A stretch of DNA of 64,000 nucleotides from Hydrangea macrophylla. Lineage: Eukaryota > Streptophyta > Magnoliopsida > Cornales > Hydrangeaceae. The position numbers and the translations under genes are program-made. Positions 9,838-22,050 of this stretch are shown here, piece after piece (within the stretch, counting starts at the first letter, position 1; each line of letters opens with the position of its first letter). Below the pieces are notes generated by a model. That model saw nothing but the letters and a program-made list of their open reading frames with translations. It was not told where the DNA came from and did no database searches. The DNA lies in the NCBI GenBank assembly GCA_033977485.1, contig CM066995.1:45939736-46003735 (forward strand), read 5' to 3'.

Positions 9838-11947
9838 TGTGGATATCGCATTTTTCCTTACCCACGGCTTTTCAAAATCAATTTCTAAAAACAAATGAGT
9901 CGCCACTTAATTTTTAAAAGGAAAATTAAGAAACCATTTTAAAAGCAAACTGATCTTTTAGAAACCAGAGATTAACTAGGTCCGGGGATTATGGAATGAG
10001 AGAGGAAGGAGCCCGTCGGACTAAACACCCTCTCTCATCCTATCTTGCGATAGGCCTCTACTCAACATCCATTTAATCAAATTTATTAATCTAAGCATGC
10101 CCTCAACTAATACATATATACATATACATCACAAAAGCATGTCCAAAGGGTGTAAAATTGCTAATGACAAAAATCTCATTCATAAGCCACATATGTCAAG
10201 TAGCAAGCACTATGATGTGCAATAGGGAACAAGAGAACTTACCCGGGATCCAGCAGCGATATTAAACATGCAATGCATGCAAACAAAAGAAAACCCTAAA
10301 AAAGAGTCTCTAATCATATATGCACATAAGGCAAAAACCTAATTCTAAGGTGTCGCGCATTAAGTAAAAAAAAAATCAAATAAAATCAAAGAATTTAATA
10401 AACTAGAGAAGAGAAGTGAGATTGTACCTCAAATGCGCTACAAAACAATGAGTTAGTCCACATGACATACAAAATGTAAAATTGGATCTTAAATAATAAT
10501 CCTAGACTTCTAGCTTAAATCTATCAAATATGATTAAATCTAGAGCACCTGAGTTCTAATTACAAATGTCAAATCATATGGATGAATATATACATGAACA
10601 AGAATGAGTTATGAAATACTCAATGATTTAGATCATTTAAATTTTGAATTCAAGCTTAATTGATCATTATTAAAACATGGTTTGAGCCCTAGGTCATAGA
10701 AAAGTCATTTGGACCATTATTTACAAAGTTGGTCAAATTTGTCATAAGAATTCTGAAAATTGCAGAGAGCAGACCAGAACTTTAAGAAAATAAAAAGCAT
10801 TTTTCCCGTGGTTTGATCTTGATGATTTTTGTACACAAGATGCCTCTGTGAGTCTAGTTTCCAAATCAAAAAGAAAATCAAAGTTTCAACGGTTAGATCT
10901 CTGGGAAAAGGACAAACACCAGACATCACTCAGAGATGTACAACTCTCTGTCCAGAGATTTTGTTTGATTTTTTAAAACTAGTAAAATAATCCGAAATGC
11001 TTCATTCTTTTTAGGGTATCTTCCTAACACATTAAACCTCATAGAAAAAATTATTTTGGGTCACAAATGCTTTATTAGGGTTCTAATTTACTAATTTCAA
11101 AAACGTTTTACTGTTCTGAAACTATTCTGAAACTCTGGACAGATTGTGGTTGACTCACAAAACCCATGATCAAACCCTTCTAAACATAAAACCACCTTAA
11201 AACAAAAATTACAGTGGTAGATTACTGTGTTATTGACATTTTCCCGTTGGTTTCACTGGATTTCAACGGTTAGATTTCGAACTAAAAATCTTTGATCAAA
11301 AACAGTTTGTGAACTCACTATTTTCATTTGTCAAGTTTAACTTTTATTTGGTAACTCCAACTATTAAACCATGAAGTTGGGTTTAAACCAAATCACTTCT
11401 CCTACCATTTGATGGTCATTGGAGATCAAAACATGACTAAAACTCATGAGTCTCAAAAGAATATGGAAAGGATTCCCTAAGACATCAAGTTTAGAGGACC
11501 CAAGTCATGAGTATGGACTTAGATCCATCTATTTGCTTATAAAATAAAATGATGATCAAACTTTGATTTCCATGTGAAGCATAAGCTTACATGGGATTCA
11601 AAAGATCATATTCAAGAGATTTCAAGAGAGATATTGAGGATCTCCAAGAGTCTCAAGAAGGAAGTATGAACAATAAGAGAAATGAAGCAAAGAAAACAAA
11701 ATAGTTTGAGGATTCAAAAGAAAGAATGCAAATAAAATAACTTATGGTTAGAGGATCACCTCCAACTATCCTCAAAGTTTCTCTCCTTTGAAGATCTTCC
11801 AAGCTCTTCTCTCTAGTTCTCTAAACTCTCTCTTTTCTCTCCCAAAAATATGTTGGTGTAGTGGTAGTTCTCTCTTGTATTTTTCTTGGTCTCTCTCCCC
11901 CCTCTCTTTTTTTTTTGCATGCCTTCTCAATGGAGATACCTCTCTCA

Positions 11948-11954
11948 TTTATAG
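11948..11954 (-). promoter_or_regulatory. TATA box of reverse Tat-type solo LTR
   Basis: On the minus strand CCTATAAATGAGAGAGG lies about 100 bp downstream of the GC-rich motif cluster. This mirrors the arrangement in the D LTR. Confidence 0.5.
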
Positions 11955-12058
11955 GCAAAATTACCAAGCATTTTCCAGTGAATTTGGAGTAAAAGATATG
12001 TGTAAACATCTCATTTGGTGGTACAATATGTACTTCCTGAAATTGGACAGACTGTTGC

Positions 12059-12375
12059 CCAGGGCGGCAGTCAAGAAACTGTTGCGGCAGTCCGTGAATG
12101 CCGCGGCGGCACTCCATGACTGCCGCTCCGACATTGCGTGACTGCCGCACGGCTCTCATCCAATGCCGCGACAATTAATGGATTGCCGCATTTTTGTCAG
12201 TCTTACTTTATCAGTTTTTTTGTTTTTATCCGCATACATATACGTATTGTACTGCAAAATACGGACTTTAAAAGCAAACGGCATTCAGAAAATGTCGGCG
12301 GCAGTTGGTGAATGCCGGGACGGCACTCGCCGAATGCCGCACGGCACTCACTGAGTGTCGCGAAACACTGCCGTG
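12059..12375 (-). repeat. GC-rich inverted-motif clusters (GCCGCGGC type)
   Basis: Two clusters, 12059-12190 and 12297-12375, hold many half-palindromes such as GCGGCAGTC, GCCGCGGCGGCACTCC and GGCACTCGCCGAATGCCG. They resemble a decayed or divergent form of the GTGCCGCCGCGGCAC units of element D and occupy the same place upstream of the TATA box. Confidence 0.7.
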
Positions 12376-12642
12376 TGCCGTTTTTTGTTGAACTTCCTCT
12401 TTTAGGTCTTTTCTTTCCTTTCACAAAAATATTTCCGAGGATTTTCTCCAAAAATGGTGTTTTATATCCGAATTCTCCTGAATACCTGGTATTTTCCTTT
12501 TTCTGTGATATTTTATCGCATTTAGAGGACTTCCTGAAGAGCTTGGAACACTTCGAATCTTTCGGTCCTTGTCATCATCGGATACGGAGGTGACACTCTC
12601 CTAAATTTGACGTCCGGTCAAAATTGGGGTGTCTACACCGCC

Positions 12643-13076
12643 TGAATGCTGTTATCCCCGAGGCTGCTGGTTATGAAGAAGCAGGATATGAAGAAGGTAC
12701 TTATGAGGAGGGACTGCCTGAGCAACGAGCAGTGGAAGGTACTCTAACCTTGTTTAACTCTCATGTTAAAGTTTTATTTGACACGGGTGCTACACATTCC
12801 TTTATATCTGTTAAGATTGTTCGGAAGTTGGGTATAGTACCGCAACGTTTAGATGAAGCTTTGAGTGCTGTCTCGCCCTTAGGGACCACCGTCAAGTTAT
12901 TACATGTATGTAAGGACTGTCCTCTACGGTTAGGAGACCGTGAACTTTTGGCGAGATTGGTGGTTCTGTCGATGAAGGAGTTCGATGTAATCCTGGGAAT
13001 GGATTGGCTCGAGAAGAATCATGCGAAGTTGGATTGTGCAAGGAAGAGGATCACATTTGCAGATAATGTGAATTGA
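12643..13076 (+). pseudogene. pro: Element A protease segment, ends at in-frame TGA
   Basis: The retropepsin motif LFDTGATHSFIS and the later VILGMDWLEKNHAKLDC are typical of chromovirus aspartic proteases that cut Gag-Pol. The frame matches both gag and pol. A single TGA at 13074-13076 separates it from RT, with no frameshift, so it is a nonsense change or, less likely, a readthrough codon. Acidic GYEE repeats precede the protease. Confidence 0.88.
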
Positions 13077-13157
13077 CTCTTCGATTTCCAATGTAACCCT
13101 TCGGGTGATATATTCCTCACTAGATGCCTAGCAAACATTGAGGTTGTCAGTGCAGAG

Positions 13158-16076
13158 GTGACAGTATCATCAATACCGGTGATCAAAGAGTTCAAGGAAG
13201 TATTCCGAGATATTTCAGGATTACCACCTGAAAGGGACATAGAATTCTGTGTGGAACTGGTACCAGGTACTCGACCTATAACCAAGGTTCCCTACAGGAT
13301 GGCCCCTACAGAGTTGTTGGAGCTGAAGGAACAAGTTCAAGAACTTGAGAAGTTGGGTTTTGTTCGTCCAAGTACTTCACCCTGGGGAGCACCAGTATTG
13401 TTTGTGAAGAAGAAGGATGTGACAATGCGGTTGTGTATTGACTACCGGGAATTGAATAAGGTTACTATTAAGAATAAGTATCCTTTACCTCGGATAGACG
13501 ATCTATTTGATCAGTTGCAAGGAGCCACGACCTTTTCTAAGATTGATCTACGGTCAGGGTATCACCAGTTGAGGGTGCGGAAGGAAGACATACCCAAGAC
13601 TGCTTTCAGGACGAGGTACGGACACTATGAGTTCTTAGTGATGCCGTTTGGGATGACGAATGCTCCAGCTGTGTTTATGGACTTGATGAACAGAGTATTC
13701 AAGCCTTATTTGGATCAATTCGTTATTGTCTTTATTGATGATATTTTGATCTATTCCAAGTCAGAGGAAGAGCATGAGCAACATCTACGAATCGCGTTGC
13801 AGACTCTCAAGGATCACCGCCTATATGCTAAAATCAGCAAGTGTGAATTCTGGCTTCAGGAAGTTAAGTTCCTCGGGCATGTGATCTCACAACAAGGAAT
13901 CACAGTTGACTCCTCAAAGACTGATGCAGTGGCGAATTGGACTCGGCCAACTAATGCTACAGAAGTCAGAAGTTTTCTGGGACTCGCTGGTTACTATCGG
14001 AGGTTTGTAGAGGGTTTTTCCAAGATAGTAGCCCCGTTAATCGGTTTGACTAAGAAAGATTTGAAGTTTGAATGGACTAATAAGCATGAACGCGCCTTTC
14101 TGGAATTAAAAGAGAGATTGACAATAGCGCCAGTGCTTGCGATACCAAAGGATGGTGAGAAGTTTACTATTTTCAGTGACGCCTCATATCAAGGATTGGG
14201 TTGTGTCCTTATGCAAGACGAAAAGGTTATCGCCTATGGTTCACGGCAGTTAAAGCCAAATGAATTGAATTACCCAACTCATGATTTGGAGCTGGCAGCA
14301 GTTGTGTTTGCGCTCAAGATCTGGAGACACTACCTCTATGGGGAGAAGTTTGATTTGTTCTCGGACCACAAGAGCCTTAAGTATTTGTTTACTCAGAAGG
14401 AGTTGAACATGAGGCAACGTCGGTGGATGGAGCTGATTAAGGACTACGACTTTACATTAGAGTACCACCCTGGTAAGGCTAATGTAGTTGCTGACGCCCT
14501 AATTCGGAAACCTCAAGGAATGATTGCTTCATTGATGTTGAGGGAATGGAAAGCTTTAGAGATAATCGCAGAATTTGATATGCAGATTTCTAAGGAAAGT
14601 GTCGGGCAACACTTTGGATGCCTCATGGTACAACCAACACTTGTGAGTTGGATTATCGAGGCCCAAAAGAAAGACGAGAAATTTCAAGTATGGTTCGCCA
14701 AGATGTCAGAAAAGGATCCTACGGAATGGAAGGTTGGGACCGATGGAGGATATCGATGTCGAGACAGATTGTGTGTACCAGATTTTGGAAATTTGAGAAA
14801 AGATATTCTCGAAGAAGCACATAAATTGAGACTGACAGTATACCCCGGAGGGACAAAGATGTATAAAGACTTGAAGAGAAACTTCTGGTGGGAAGGGATG
14901 AAACGAGAAGTAGCCGAGTTTGTGTCTAAATGTTTGACTTGTCAACAAGTGAAGGCCGAACATCAGAGACCCTCGGGATTGTTGCAACCCTTACCTGTTC
15001 CAGGATGGAAGTGGGAACACATAACTATGGATTTCGTGGTTGGATTACCCCGGTCACAACAGAATCATGACGCGATTTGGGTAATTGTGGATCGTCTGAC
15101 GAAGTCCGCACACTTTATCGCGTACAATATGACTTATCCAGTAGAAAGGATGAGTCGAATGTACCTACAGCAAGTGGTGCGACTGCACGGTGCGCCTGTG
15201 TCGATTGTATCAGATCGAGATACACGTTTTACCTCGGAATTTTGGGAAAGTTTGCAGAAGGCTATGGGAACTTCGCTTAAGATGAGTACTGCTTTCCATC
15301 CTCAGACCGATGGACAGACCGAGCGTGTTAATCAGATTATGGAAGATATGCTGAGAGCTTGTACAATTGACTTTGAAGAGTCTTGGGAGACGTACTTGCC
15401 ATTGGTCGAATTTGCGTATAACAACAGTTATCACTCGAGTATTGGGATGGCACCGTTTGAAGCCTTGTACGGACGGCCATGTCGATCTCCGTTGTGTTGG
15501 GCTGAAGTGGGAGACACAGAACTTTTGGGACCAGATTTGGTGAGAGAGACCAATGAGAAGATTTCACTGGTCAAGGAAAGAATGAAAACTGCACAGAGTA
15601 GACACAAGAGTTATGCAGATCGGCGTCGAAAGGACTTGGAGTTCAGTATCGGAGATCACGTACTCCTTAAGGTTTCACCTGTTCGGGGAGTAGTACGTTT
15701 CGGTCAGAAAAGAGGGAAGTTGGCACCTCGTTTCATCGGATCGTTTGAGATATTGGAGCGTGTTGGAAAAGTGGCTTATCGGCTCGCGTTGCCACCAAAA
15801 ATGTCTAGTGTTCATAATGTATTCCATGTCAGTATGTTAAGGAAATACATACGGGATCCTTCACATGTGGTAAATTTTGATGATATTGAGACGAGTCAGA
15901 ATGTTGTCTACAAGGATAGACCTGTGAGGATTCTTGACCAGAGTATCAAGAGGCTGAGAAGAAGAGACGTTCCTTTGGTTAAGGTTCAGTGGAGGCATCA
16001 TGACGAGGGAGAAGCGTCGTGGGAGTTAGAGTCAGACATGAGGACTAGATACCCCGAGTTGTTCAGGATTAGTTAG
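13158..16076 (+). CDS. pol: Element A RT-RNase H-integrase-chromodomain
   Basis: It makes the cDNA copy of the element RNA and inserts it into the host chromosome. The frame is open from 13077; the first Met is at 13158. RT spans about residues 45-240 with Asp130 and FIDD at 192-195. RNase H has Asp341, Glu378, Asp403 and Asp446. Integrase has His555, Cys592, Cys595 and the D-D-35-E residues Asp625, Asp686, Glu722. The second zinc-binding His is replaced by Tyr562, so the N-terminal zinc finger is probably damaged. The tail (about 920-970, with [10 protein letters not shown] and RYPELF) is chromodomain-like, marking a chromovirus. No internal stop. Confidence 0.95.
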   Translation: MTVSSIPVIKEFKEVFRDISGLPPERDIEFCVELVPGTRPITKVPYRMAPTELLELKEQVQELEKLGFVRPSTSPWGAPVLFVKKKDVTMRLCIDYRELNKVTIKNKYPLPRIDDLFDQLQGATTFSKIDLRSGYHQLRVRKEDIPKTAFRTRYGHYEFLVMPFGMTNAPAVFMDLMNRVFKPYLDQFVIVFIDDILIYSKSEEEHEQHLRIALQTLKDHRLYAKISKCEFWLQEVKFLGHVISQQGITVDSSKTDAVANWTRPTNATEVRSFLGLAGYYRRFVEGFSKIVAPLIGLTKKDLKFEWTNKHERAFLELKERLTIAPVLAIPKDGEKFTIFSDASYQGLGCVLMQDEKVIAYGSRQLKPNELNYPTHDLELAAVVFALKIWRHYLYGEKFDLFSDHKSLKYLFTQKELNMRQRRWMELIKDYDFTLEYHPGKANVVADALIRKPQGMIASLMLREWKALEIIAEFDMQISKESVGQHFGCLMVQPTLVSWIIEAQKKDEKFQVWFAKMSEKDPTEWKVGTDGGYRCRDRLCVPDFGNLRKDILEEAHKLRLTVYPGGTKMYKDLKRNFWWEGMKREVAEFVSKCLTCQQVKAEHQRPSGLLQPLPVPGWKWEHITMDFVVGLPRSQQNHDAIWVIVDRLTKSAHFIAYNMTYPVERMSRMYLQQVVRLHGAPVSIVSDRDTRFTSEFWESLQKAMGTSLKMSTAFHPQTDGQTERVNQIMEDMLRACTIDFEESWETYLPLVEFAYNNSYHSSIGMAPFEALYGRPCRSPLCWAEVGDTELLGPDLVRETNEKISLVKERMKTAQSRHKSYADRRRKDLEFSIGDHVLLKVSPVRGVVRFGQKRGKLAPRFIGSFEILERVGKVAYRLALPPKMSSVHNVFHVSMLRKYIRDPSHVVNFDDIETSQNVVYKDRPVRILDQSIKRLRRRDVPLVKVQWRHHDEGEASWELESDMRTRYPELFRIS

Positions 16077-16103
16077 CTCAGATTTCGGGGCGAAATCTCT
16101 GTT

Positions 16104-16116
16104 AAGGTGGGTAGAG
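16104..16116 (+). other. Element A polypurine tract
   Basis: AAGGTGGGTAGAG lies directly before the 3' LTR. It is the expected primer for second-strand DNA synthesis. Confidence 0.85.
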
Positions 16117-17163
16117 TGTAACACCCTGTATTTTATTTTTATTTATAAATAAATACTGCATTTCATTTTCCATGAATATTCGATTTAATTTCTCTTTGTA
16201 ATATTTATATCTGGGGTCAAACTGTAATTTCCATAAATATAGAAAAATATTTCCTATGGTTTCAAAATCGAAATCTATATTTTTGTATAAACCGGGAATT
16301 TAATTCCTACATTGATATAATTTTCTGTATTTTTATATCAACCGTAAAATACCAGTTTTGATTTAAATCTGCGACTATACCGCGACTTGGGTGTGGGAGC
16401 ACGTGAGCTCAACCACACCGTGCGTTTTCCATGGCTTTCTTGGAGCCCAATTTGGACTCTCCCTATAAATATATCTACATCACTCTCAGACTCTCAATTT
16501 TCTCTCCAAAACTCTCTGAGACTCTCAATTCTCTCAATCTCCCTCTAATTCTCTCTTCCTCTCAAGAAACACACATAACACACATACAGTATATACATAT
16601 ACATATACACTTACACACATACATAGCTATATCTCAAGATCTTGTGAACGGAGGAGTAAATTCTCAAAGGCGGAATATTACGGCGGAAATTCTCGGTCTT
16701 AAATTCTCTGTGTAATCACCTCGGTGAGCATTATAAACTCACTCGCCACGTATATATATATATATATGTATATTTTAGTGTATAAGGGTGTGTATATGTG
16801 TATATGTATAGATACACCATGGGAGCTTTGAAAATGGAGTTTTACAAAAGTTAACCAAAATGAAATTTGTGAATTAGGAATGGAAGATCTTAGTCCCAAT
16901 AAGCTGTGGTTCGAATCCTACGCAGTATTTCGTCCGTATCGCGACGTACCGTTGATTTTAAGTTTTGACACCCTTACTTTAATCACGAATATCTAGAGAT
17001 ATAATCTGTATTAGTTAAAATTGATCGCGTATTCTTAATCTACACGGAAAACCGAAGAGATCCATATATTGCACGACATGTTTGAGACAGAATCTGAAAA
17101 TGGGTAAAATTCAGTTTAATAACCAGAAACAGGGGAAAAACGAAGAAGATGACATTCTGCAAC

Positions 17164-17312
17164 AACTCGCGCGCGCGACCCGCTCGCGCGAGGCTCGATC
17201 GCGCGGCCCGCTCGCGCGAACCCTTTCCCCCCTTCACTCGCGCGACCCATCCTCCCCCTTCGCTCGCGTGACATCCCCTCTCCCTCGCTTCGCGATCCGC
17301 TCGCGCGAGGTG
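17164..17312 (+). repeat. TCGCGCGA palindrome cluster in A 3' LTR
   Basis: The same cluster as 4887-5047 but with fewer units and several decayed CpG positions. Confidence 0.85.
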
Positions 17313-17602
17313 GCAGTTCTGACAGTTTGTATAATTTTTGGTAAGGGACTGTTTGGAAAAGTTTTTGAAAATTTTTATAGAACTGTTTGACAAATATACT
17401 GTTTTAAAGGCTCACTGTTAGAAATTGGACTTACTAGAACGTTTAAGACCGAGACTTATGTTGAACAAATATCCAGCTTTGAGATTATTAACTGTTACTA
17501 CAAACTGTGAACATTGACATACATATTAGGGTTGAGGTTGTGTCAACATGCATGTGTGTGAGGAAACGTGAAAAGAGTAAAGAGTGGCGGTCTGGTGTGC
17601 GA

Positions 17603-17965
17603 CCTCAATATCGATCGGATATTATTCCTGGTATTGGAGGCGACAGTGTTGAGTTACGGCTTAGATATCGATCGGATATTATTCCTGGTATCTAGGGCGC
17701 TCGTTTTGGATATCGATCAGATATTATTCCTGGTATCCGAAATGATGGTATTGAGTTACGGCTTAGATATCGATCGGATATTATTCCTGGTATCTAGGGC
17801 GCTTGTTTCGGATATCGATCGGATATTATTCCTGGTATCCGAAATGATGGTATTGAGTGCGGCTTAGATATCGATCGGATATTATTCCTGGTATCTGAAG
17901 CGATGGTATGGTGTGTTGTTTTGGATATCGATCGGATATTATTCCTGGTATCTGAGGTAATGGTT
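17603..17965 (+). repeat. GATATCGATC repeat array (A 3' LTR)
   Basis: Seven units matching those at 7648-8010, with only a few substitutions. Confidence 0.85.
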
Positions 17966-18558
17966 TTGTTGAATCAAGTTTGTTGAGAGAAAAGAGTCAG
18001 AAAGATGAGATAGTACATTGTTCATGCACGGTCGCATATTTATTGCTTACTTTATTCCCCCGTGACTTATGTTGGAATTGGAACCTTGAATCTATTGCTT
18101 TTAAAGTTAAATTGTACCGTTGCTTATATGCTTATATATACATTGCGAGCACTTGTTTATTTTGCTCACCAGCTTGCATAAGCTGACGGCGTTGATGCGT
18201 CCTGGACTGTATGTCCAGATTTTCAGGGTCAGGTGCAGCCAGGGTACTTCGATTAGGCTAGTTAGAGACAGGGGACTTTCCAGGAGGCCGCTCTATATTT
18301 CTCATGTCTTTTATTTTCGGGTTGTAATAAACTAGCTTCAGACTTTTGTTTTAGGGCGTTTGTGCCTAAGACCTAAACTTATGTAATAGTTTAGTAAGTT
18401 TTAATTTTGGAGCTTATGTTTTATTAGTAACCTTTCTTTAGAAATGTTGTTTAAGTTAATTGTTGCAGGGACAATTGGTCATACTCACTTGTCACGACCT
18501 ACGAGTCCATAAAGGAAATTAAATGCTTTCCTGTATTATGCTACGTCGGGGCGTGACA

Positions 18559-18563
18559 ACCAG
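18559..18563. repeat. Element A target-site duplication, right (ACCAG)
   Basis: An exact copy of 3842-3846. Confidence 0.95.
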
Positions 18564-18977
18564 TCTAGTGCTTTTAAGGACATATGATTGGATTACCAAT
18601 CTTAGAGCTAATTGGTTTGGTGCACAGCTTTTAAGGACATATGACCAGTCCACCGCTTTTAAGGACATATGATTGACAATGCTCATTCTCGTAAGAATCC
18701 CAAAACTCATCAAACCTACTTATCGTTTGTACTACTAACGATACATAATAGTCCCTTGTGGCCTGACTACTCTAATTGAAGTAAAACGGGTATCGAACTC
18801 ATTATGAACGACATAATACTTAATGTCGTAATGTTAATCCAAAATCATAACCATACTATTCTTTGGTATCACATTATCCCTTATTACCCCAAAGTCGCAT
18901 ACAGAACGTACAAAACGATATCAGAACAATTAACCTGCTAATATCATAAATGAGAGAAACTATCCATGCCCTGCATC

Positions 18978-19170
18978 TACCAATCGATTAGGATAAAAGT
19001 AATAACAATCGATTAGGAAAAAGTCCAATCGATTGGTTCCAAAATAGTAGCAATCGATTGCCAACTTTGGCAATCGATTTTGAGTAATCATATGCCAATC
19101 GATTGGGAAAATATTCAATCAATTGGGTCCTAGTGACAATCGATTGGAAAAAGCCCAATCGATTGGGACT
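18978..19170 (-). repeat. CAATCGATTG cluster 2 of reverse B LTR
   Basis: About nine CAATCGATTG/A copies with some decay (CAATCAATTG). In LTR orientation it lies downstream of the TATA box and leader, like 5954-6205. Confidence 0.85.
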
Positions 19171-19583
19171 TCGTCTTTTCTAGCAGAAAGACAGTACAAC
19201 AATTATAACATCCAAGGGACGTATTAGCTATGTCCTTTCTTCTTTAAAACTTGTAACACATCAATATAAAGGGGACCAAGTGAGTTAGAACTCACCTAGT
19301 ATGTGTGTGGGTGTGTTTGGCTATGGAAGCTTCAAGCTTTCTCTCTCTCCTCTTCTCTTTCCTTCTCTGTCTCGGTCTCTCTCTATCTCTCCTTCTCTCT
19401 CTACTTCTTTCTTTCTTCTGTTCTTCTCTTTTCTTTCCTCTTCTCCCAGCAGTGTGTATCTACTTCTTTCTTTCTTATGTGTTGTGTATATATGTATGTA
19501 TTTGAGTGTGTATATATATATATGTATATTACTCTCCCTTTCTCAAGAACTATAAAAACAGCCCCAAGGGCCTGAAATGAACT

Positions 19584-19591
19584 TATATATA
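19584..19591 (-). promoter_or_regulatory. TATA box of reverse B LTR
   Basis: On the minus strand CTATATATAAG is followed by a purine-rich leader (plus-strand CT-rich 19335-19450) and preceded by the 19668-19862 palindrome cluster. Confidence 0.5.
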
Positions 19592-19667
19592 GAAAAAATG
19601 AAGTGCCACGCGTCAAAACATGAAGCAAACTTGGAACACAAGATATGCAGATGGCAATTAATTGGGA

Positions 19668-19862
19668 CTGGTAGTAATCGATTGGTAACAGATATTATGA
19701 GGGCAATCTGTTACCAATCGATTGGATAGGAGGGCAATCGATTGGGATAGGCACACGTCATGGATTCGGGTCGGTAAGGTGGCAATCAATTGGGATACCA
19801 GGCAATCGATTGGTATTCAAAAAGTGGTAATCGATTAGTATGCAAGGGCAATCGATCGGAAC
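19668..19862 (-). repeat. CAATCGATTG cluster 1 of reverse B LTR
   Basis: About eight palindromes or one-base variants. In LTR orientation they lie about 80-280 bp upstream of the TATA box. Confidence 0.85.
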
Positions 19863-20457
19863 CAAGAATTGTCCAACATAAGGGTAAGGATCATCTAAGT
19901 ATATAGGGAATAATACCAAGTCTTATTTATTAATACATATCCAAAAATATAGGGTATTACACAACCTAAGCCTGAGATCCAGCATGATCAAGCCAAACTG
20001 ACCCGACTTGTGTTTTAATATTGAAATCTGAGCCCAATTTGATCCCTAATTGCAGTAGAAAAATAACAATATGTGGAATATCAAATCTTAATTTATTGGT
20101 TTAGATTTGAGAAACACTTTCCAACTATCAATATCTTATTTTTTGGTATAATTTTTCAATAATATCTAACTATGTTTGTGGTACTAAACAATACTATAAT
20201 CTCACGGTTATAAATAAATATATAGATAGAATATAATACATTTAGAGTTTACAAATATATATATATATAAGTATGGGTTTGAGCTCAGGTTACTCGGGTT
20301 GAAAATATCTCTGTCCAAGTCCAACCCAACTCAATTCGGGCTTGAACTATCTAGCCCAAGCCTATTGTAATACCCGCAATTTTCATTATACTTTGTATTC
20401 CTGTTTATAAAAATAAACACCCTTTGAGTTATCCTTGTCTTTGTTAAATTTTGGGTC

Positions 20458-20632
20458 CCAATCGATTGGCTTTTATACCAATTGATTGCCATCTTTTGAG
20501 TACCAATCGATTGCCACCATGTCGACCTGAATTATGAAATGTACCCATACCCAATCGATTGCCCCACTTGTCAATCGATTGCCTTCATAATATCTGAGCC
20601 CAATCGATTGCCACTGACCCCAATCAATTAGA
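20458..20632 (+). repeat. CAATCGATTG cluster upstream of TATA (B copy 2)
   Basis: About six perfect and two imperfect copies, mostly followed by CC, ending about 30 bp before the TATA box. Confidence 0.85.
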
Positions 20633-20661
20633 CGGGAGCTGCCACCTGCCTTTCCTTTGCG

Positions 20662-20670
20662 TATATATAT
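20662..20670 (+). promoter_or_regulatory. TATA box of B copy 2
   Basis: TATATATAT lies directly after the palindrome cluster, with a purine-rich leader downstream. Confidence 0.5.
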
Positions 20671-21478
20671 GCTATGTTCGTGGGTGTGTGTGTGGTCGTT
20701 TTGGGGAAACCAGAGAGAGAATTAGGGAGAGAGATACATAGTTTATACATATACACAAACTCATATTTATATATACATACACCGTATATATATACACAAA
20801 CTCACACACTCTCTTTGGACGAAGAAGAAGAAGAAGAAGAAGAAGAAGACAGAGAGCAGAAGAAGAGAAAGAAAGGAGAAAAGAGAGATGAGGACACCCC
20901 GAGGACCCGCGAGCTTACCCCGAACCGCCGACATCACCAAACTTTGACAGTAAGTGCCTATGCTCACTGAGTAGCTTAGTCATGTTATTTATATTGGTTT
21001 TGGAAAGAAAGAACTGACGTAGAACATATATATATAGATATATTCAGCTCGTGTTTTATAGCTTCTGGGGAAGAAGAATGAATCCCTCTTTACCCAATTG
21101 ATTGAACCCTTCTGTTTATTAAATATTTTAGTTGTTTATAGACATTGAATTGTTTCATCGATATATGTTTAGTGTGATATCGAATAACACATGCGTGAAT
21201 AATGAATCCCTAATGCATCATAAAAGTAGAACTGTGAATACCGATTGATGTTATAATGTGGATAACCGACTCAAGAAGCCGACATGCAAAGTAGTGAGTC
21301 TATCGACTGGTAAGGTCGATAGTATTTATGTTAGTACACGTGAATGTGATCGTGAAGATCGTACGATGTTGGGTGTGGGATTCAGTTATACGTATGGAAT
21401 TCTGTTATATGTGGTGAGAAAGCTGGGACTGCACGTCAGGATTCATTGTGTACGGATGTGGATTTGTGAATACCAATA

Positions 21479-22050
21479 TTACCTTAGTCCGATAGAGATT
21501 AAAGGAATATCACCTTAGTCCAATACCGAGACAACGGAAGTCCGATAAAGGCTAAAGGATATGTCACTTTAATCCATGATCGAGGCTAAGGGATATACTG
21601 GTGGTATCACCTTAGTCCAAGACCGAGACAGGAGATCCGATAGTGGGTAAGGGATACATATTGTGATAATGGTAATGTGGCTAGCACCCTGGTCCGATAA
21701 AGGCTAACGAATTATCGCCCTAGTCAATGACCGAGACAAGAAAGATTCGACAGAGGCTAAGGAATATGGTCACGTTAGTCCAAGACTGAGACTGGGGGTT
21801 ATGTCAATGCTATCATCTTAGTCCAATAGAGGCTAAAGGAATATTGCCTTAGTCTATGACCGAGATGGGAAGTCCAATAGAGGCTAAGGGATATGTCACT
21901 TTAGTCCATGACCGAGGCTAAAAGGGATACATCATGAATGTAGTCCGATAGAGGCTAAAGGAATATCACCTTAGTCCATAACTGGGACTGAAAGTCCAAT
22001 AGAGGCAAAGGGATATGTCACTTTAGTCCATGACCGGGACTAAGAGGTAT
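21479..22050 (+). repeat. Degenerate CTTAGTCC / GAGGCTAAGGGATAT repeats
   Basis: A block of roughly a dozen alternating phrases (ACCTTAGTCCATGACCGAGAC and CGATAGAGGCTAAAGGAATAT type). CTTAGTC and GGCTAAG can pair, so the block could form many short hairpins. It sits where the first B copy has its AAAAGCGGTG repeats. Confidence 0.75.

Larger units (their letters stand above)
9838..12637 (-). mobile_element. Tat-type solo LTR, reverse, between gag and pro of A
   Basis: On the minus strand it starts at 12637 with TGTAGACACCCC and ends at 9838 with GATATCCACA, the same termini as the LTRs of element D. It is flanked by CCGCT (9833-9837) and CCGCC (12638-12642), a 4/5 target duplication. Similarity to the D LTR is visible at both ends, including a segment with GTGGCGACTC. 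It has no internal region, hence a 2.8-kb solo LTR. GC-rich inverted motifs lie upstream of its TATA box, as in D. Confidence 0.88.
3847..18558 (+). mobile_element. Element A: full-length Tekay-like Ty3/gypsy chromovirus
   Basis: A complete LTR retrotransposon with matching LTRs starting TGTAACACCC and ending GGGCGTGACA, a tRNA-Met type primer site, gag, protease, RT-RNase H-integrase with a C-terminal chromodomain-like tail, and a polypurine tract. The domain order, the chromodomain-like end and LTRs over 2 kb fit the Tekay/Del lineage. The two LTRs differ at scattered sites, roughly 1-2% by eye, so the insertion is fairly recent. It has been disrupted by two solo LTRs (5174-7485 and 9838-12637) and by one stop codon between protease and RT. 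When both insertions are ignored, the gag-protease junction stays in frame. Confidence 0.95.
16117..18558 (+). repeat. Element A 3' LTR
   Basis: A 2442-bp uninterrupted LTR colinear with 3847-8595 minus the B insertion. TATA box at 16464-16471, TCGCGCGA cluster at 17164-17312 (with more C-to-T differences than elsewhere), GATATCGATC array at 17603-17965 and stem-loop at 18170-18185. Confidence 0.95.
3102..19961 (-). mobile_element. Family B solo LTR, reverse, split by element A
   Basis: The two pieces are 3102-3846 and 18559-19961, about 2.1 kb together. On the minus strand the LTR starts at 19961 with TGTAATACCC and ends near 3102 with GGGACA. It aligns with the complete B solo LTR at 5174-7485 through the terminal 90 bp, the stem-loop near 3550-3567, the AAAAGCGGTG-type repeats (18560-18680) and two CAATCGATTG clusters. 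No internal region is attached, so it is a solo LTR. AACCT occurs just outside both ends and may be an eroded target duplication. Many changes relative to 5174-7485 indicate an older insertion. Confidence 0.75.
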
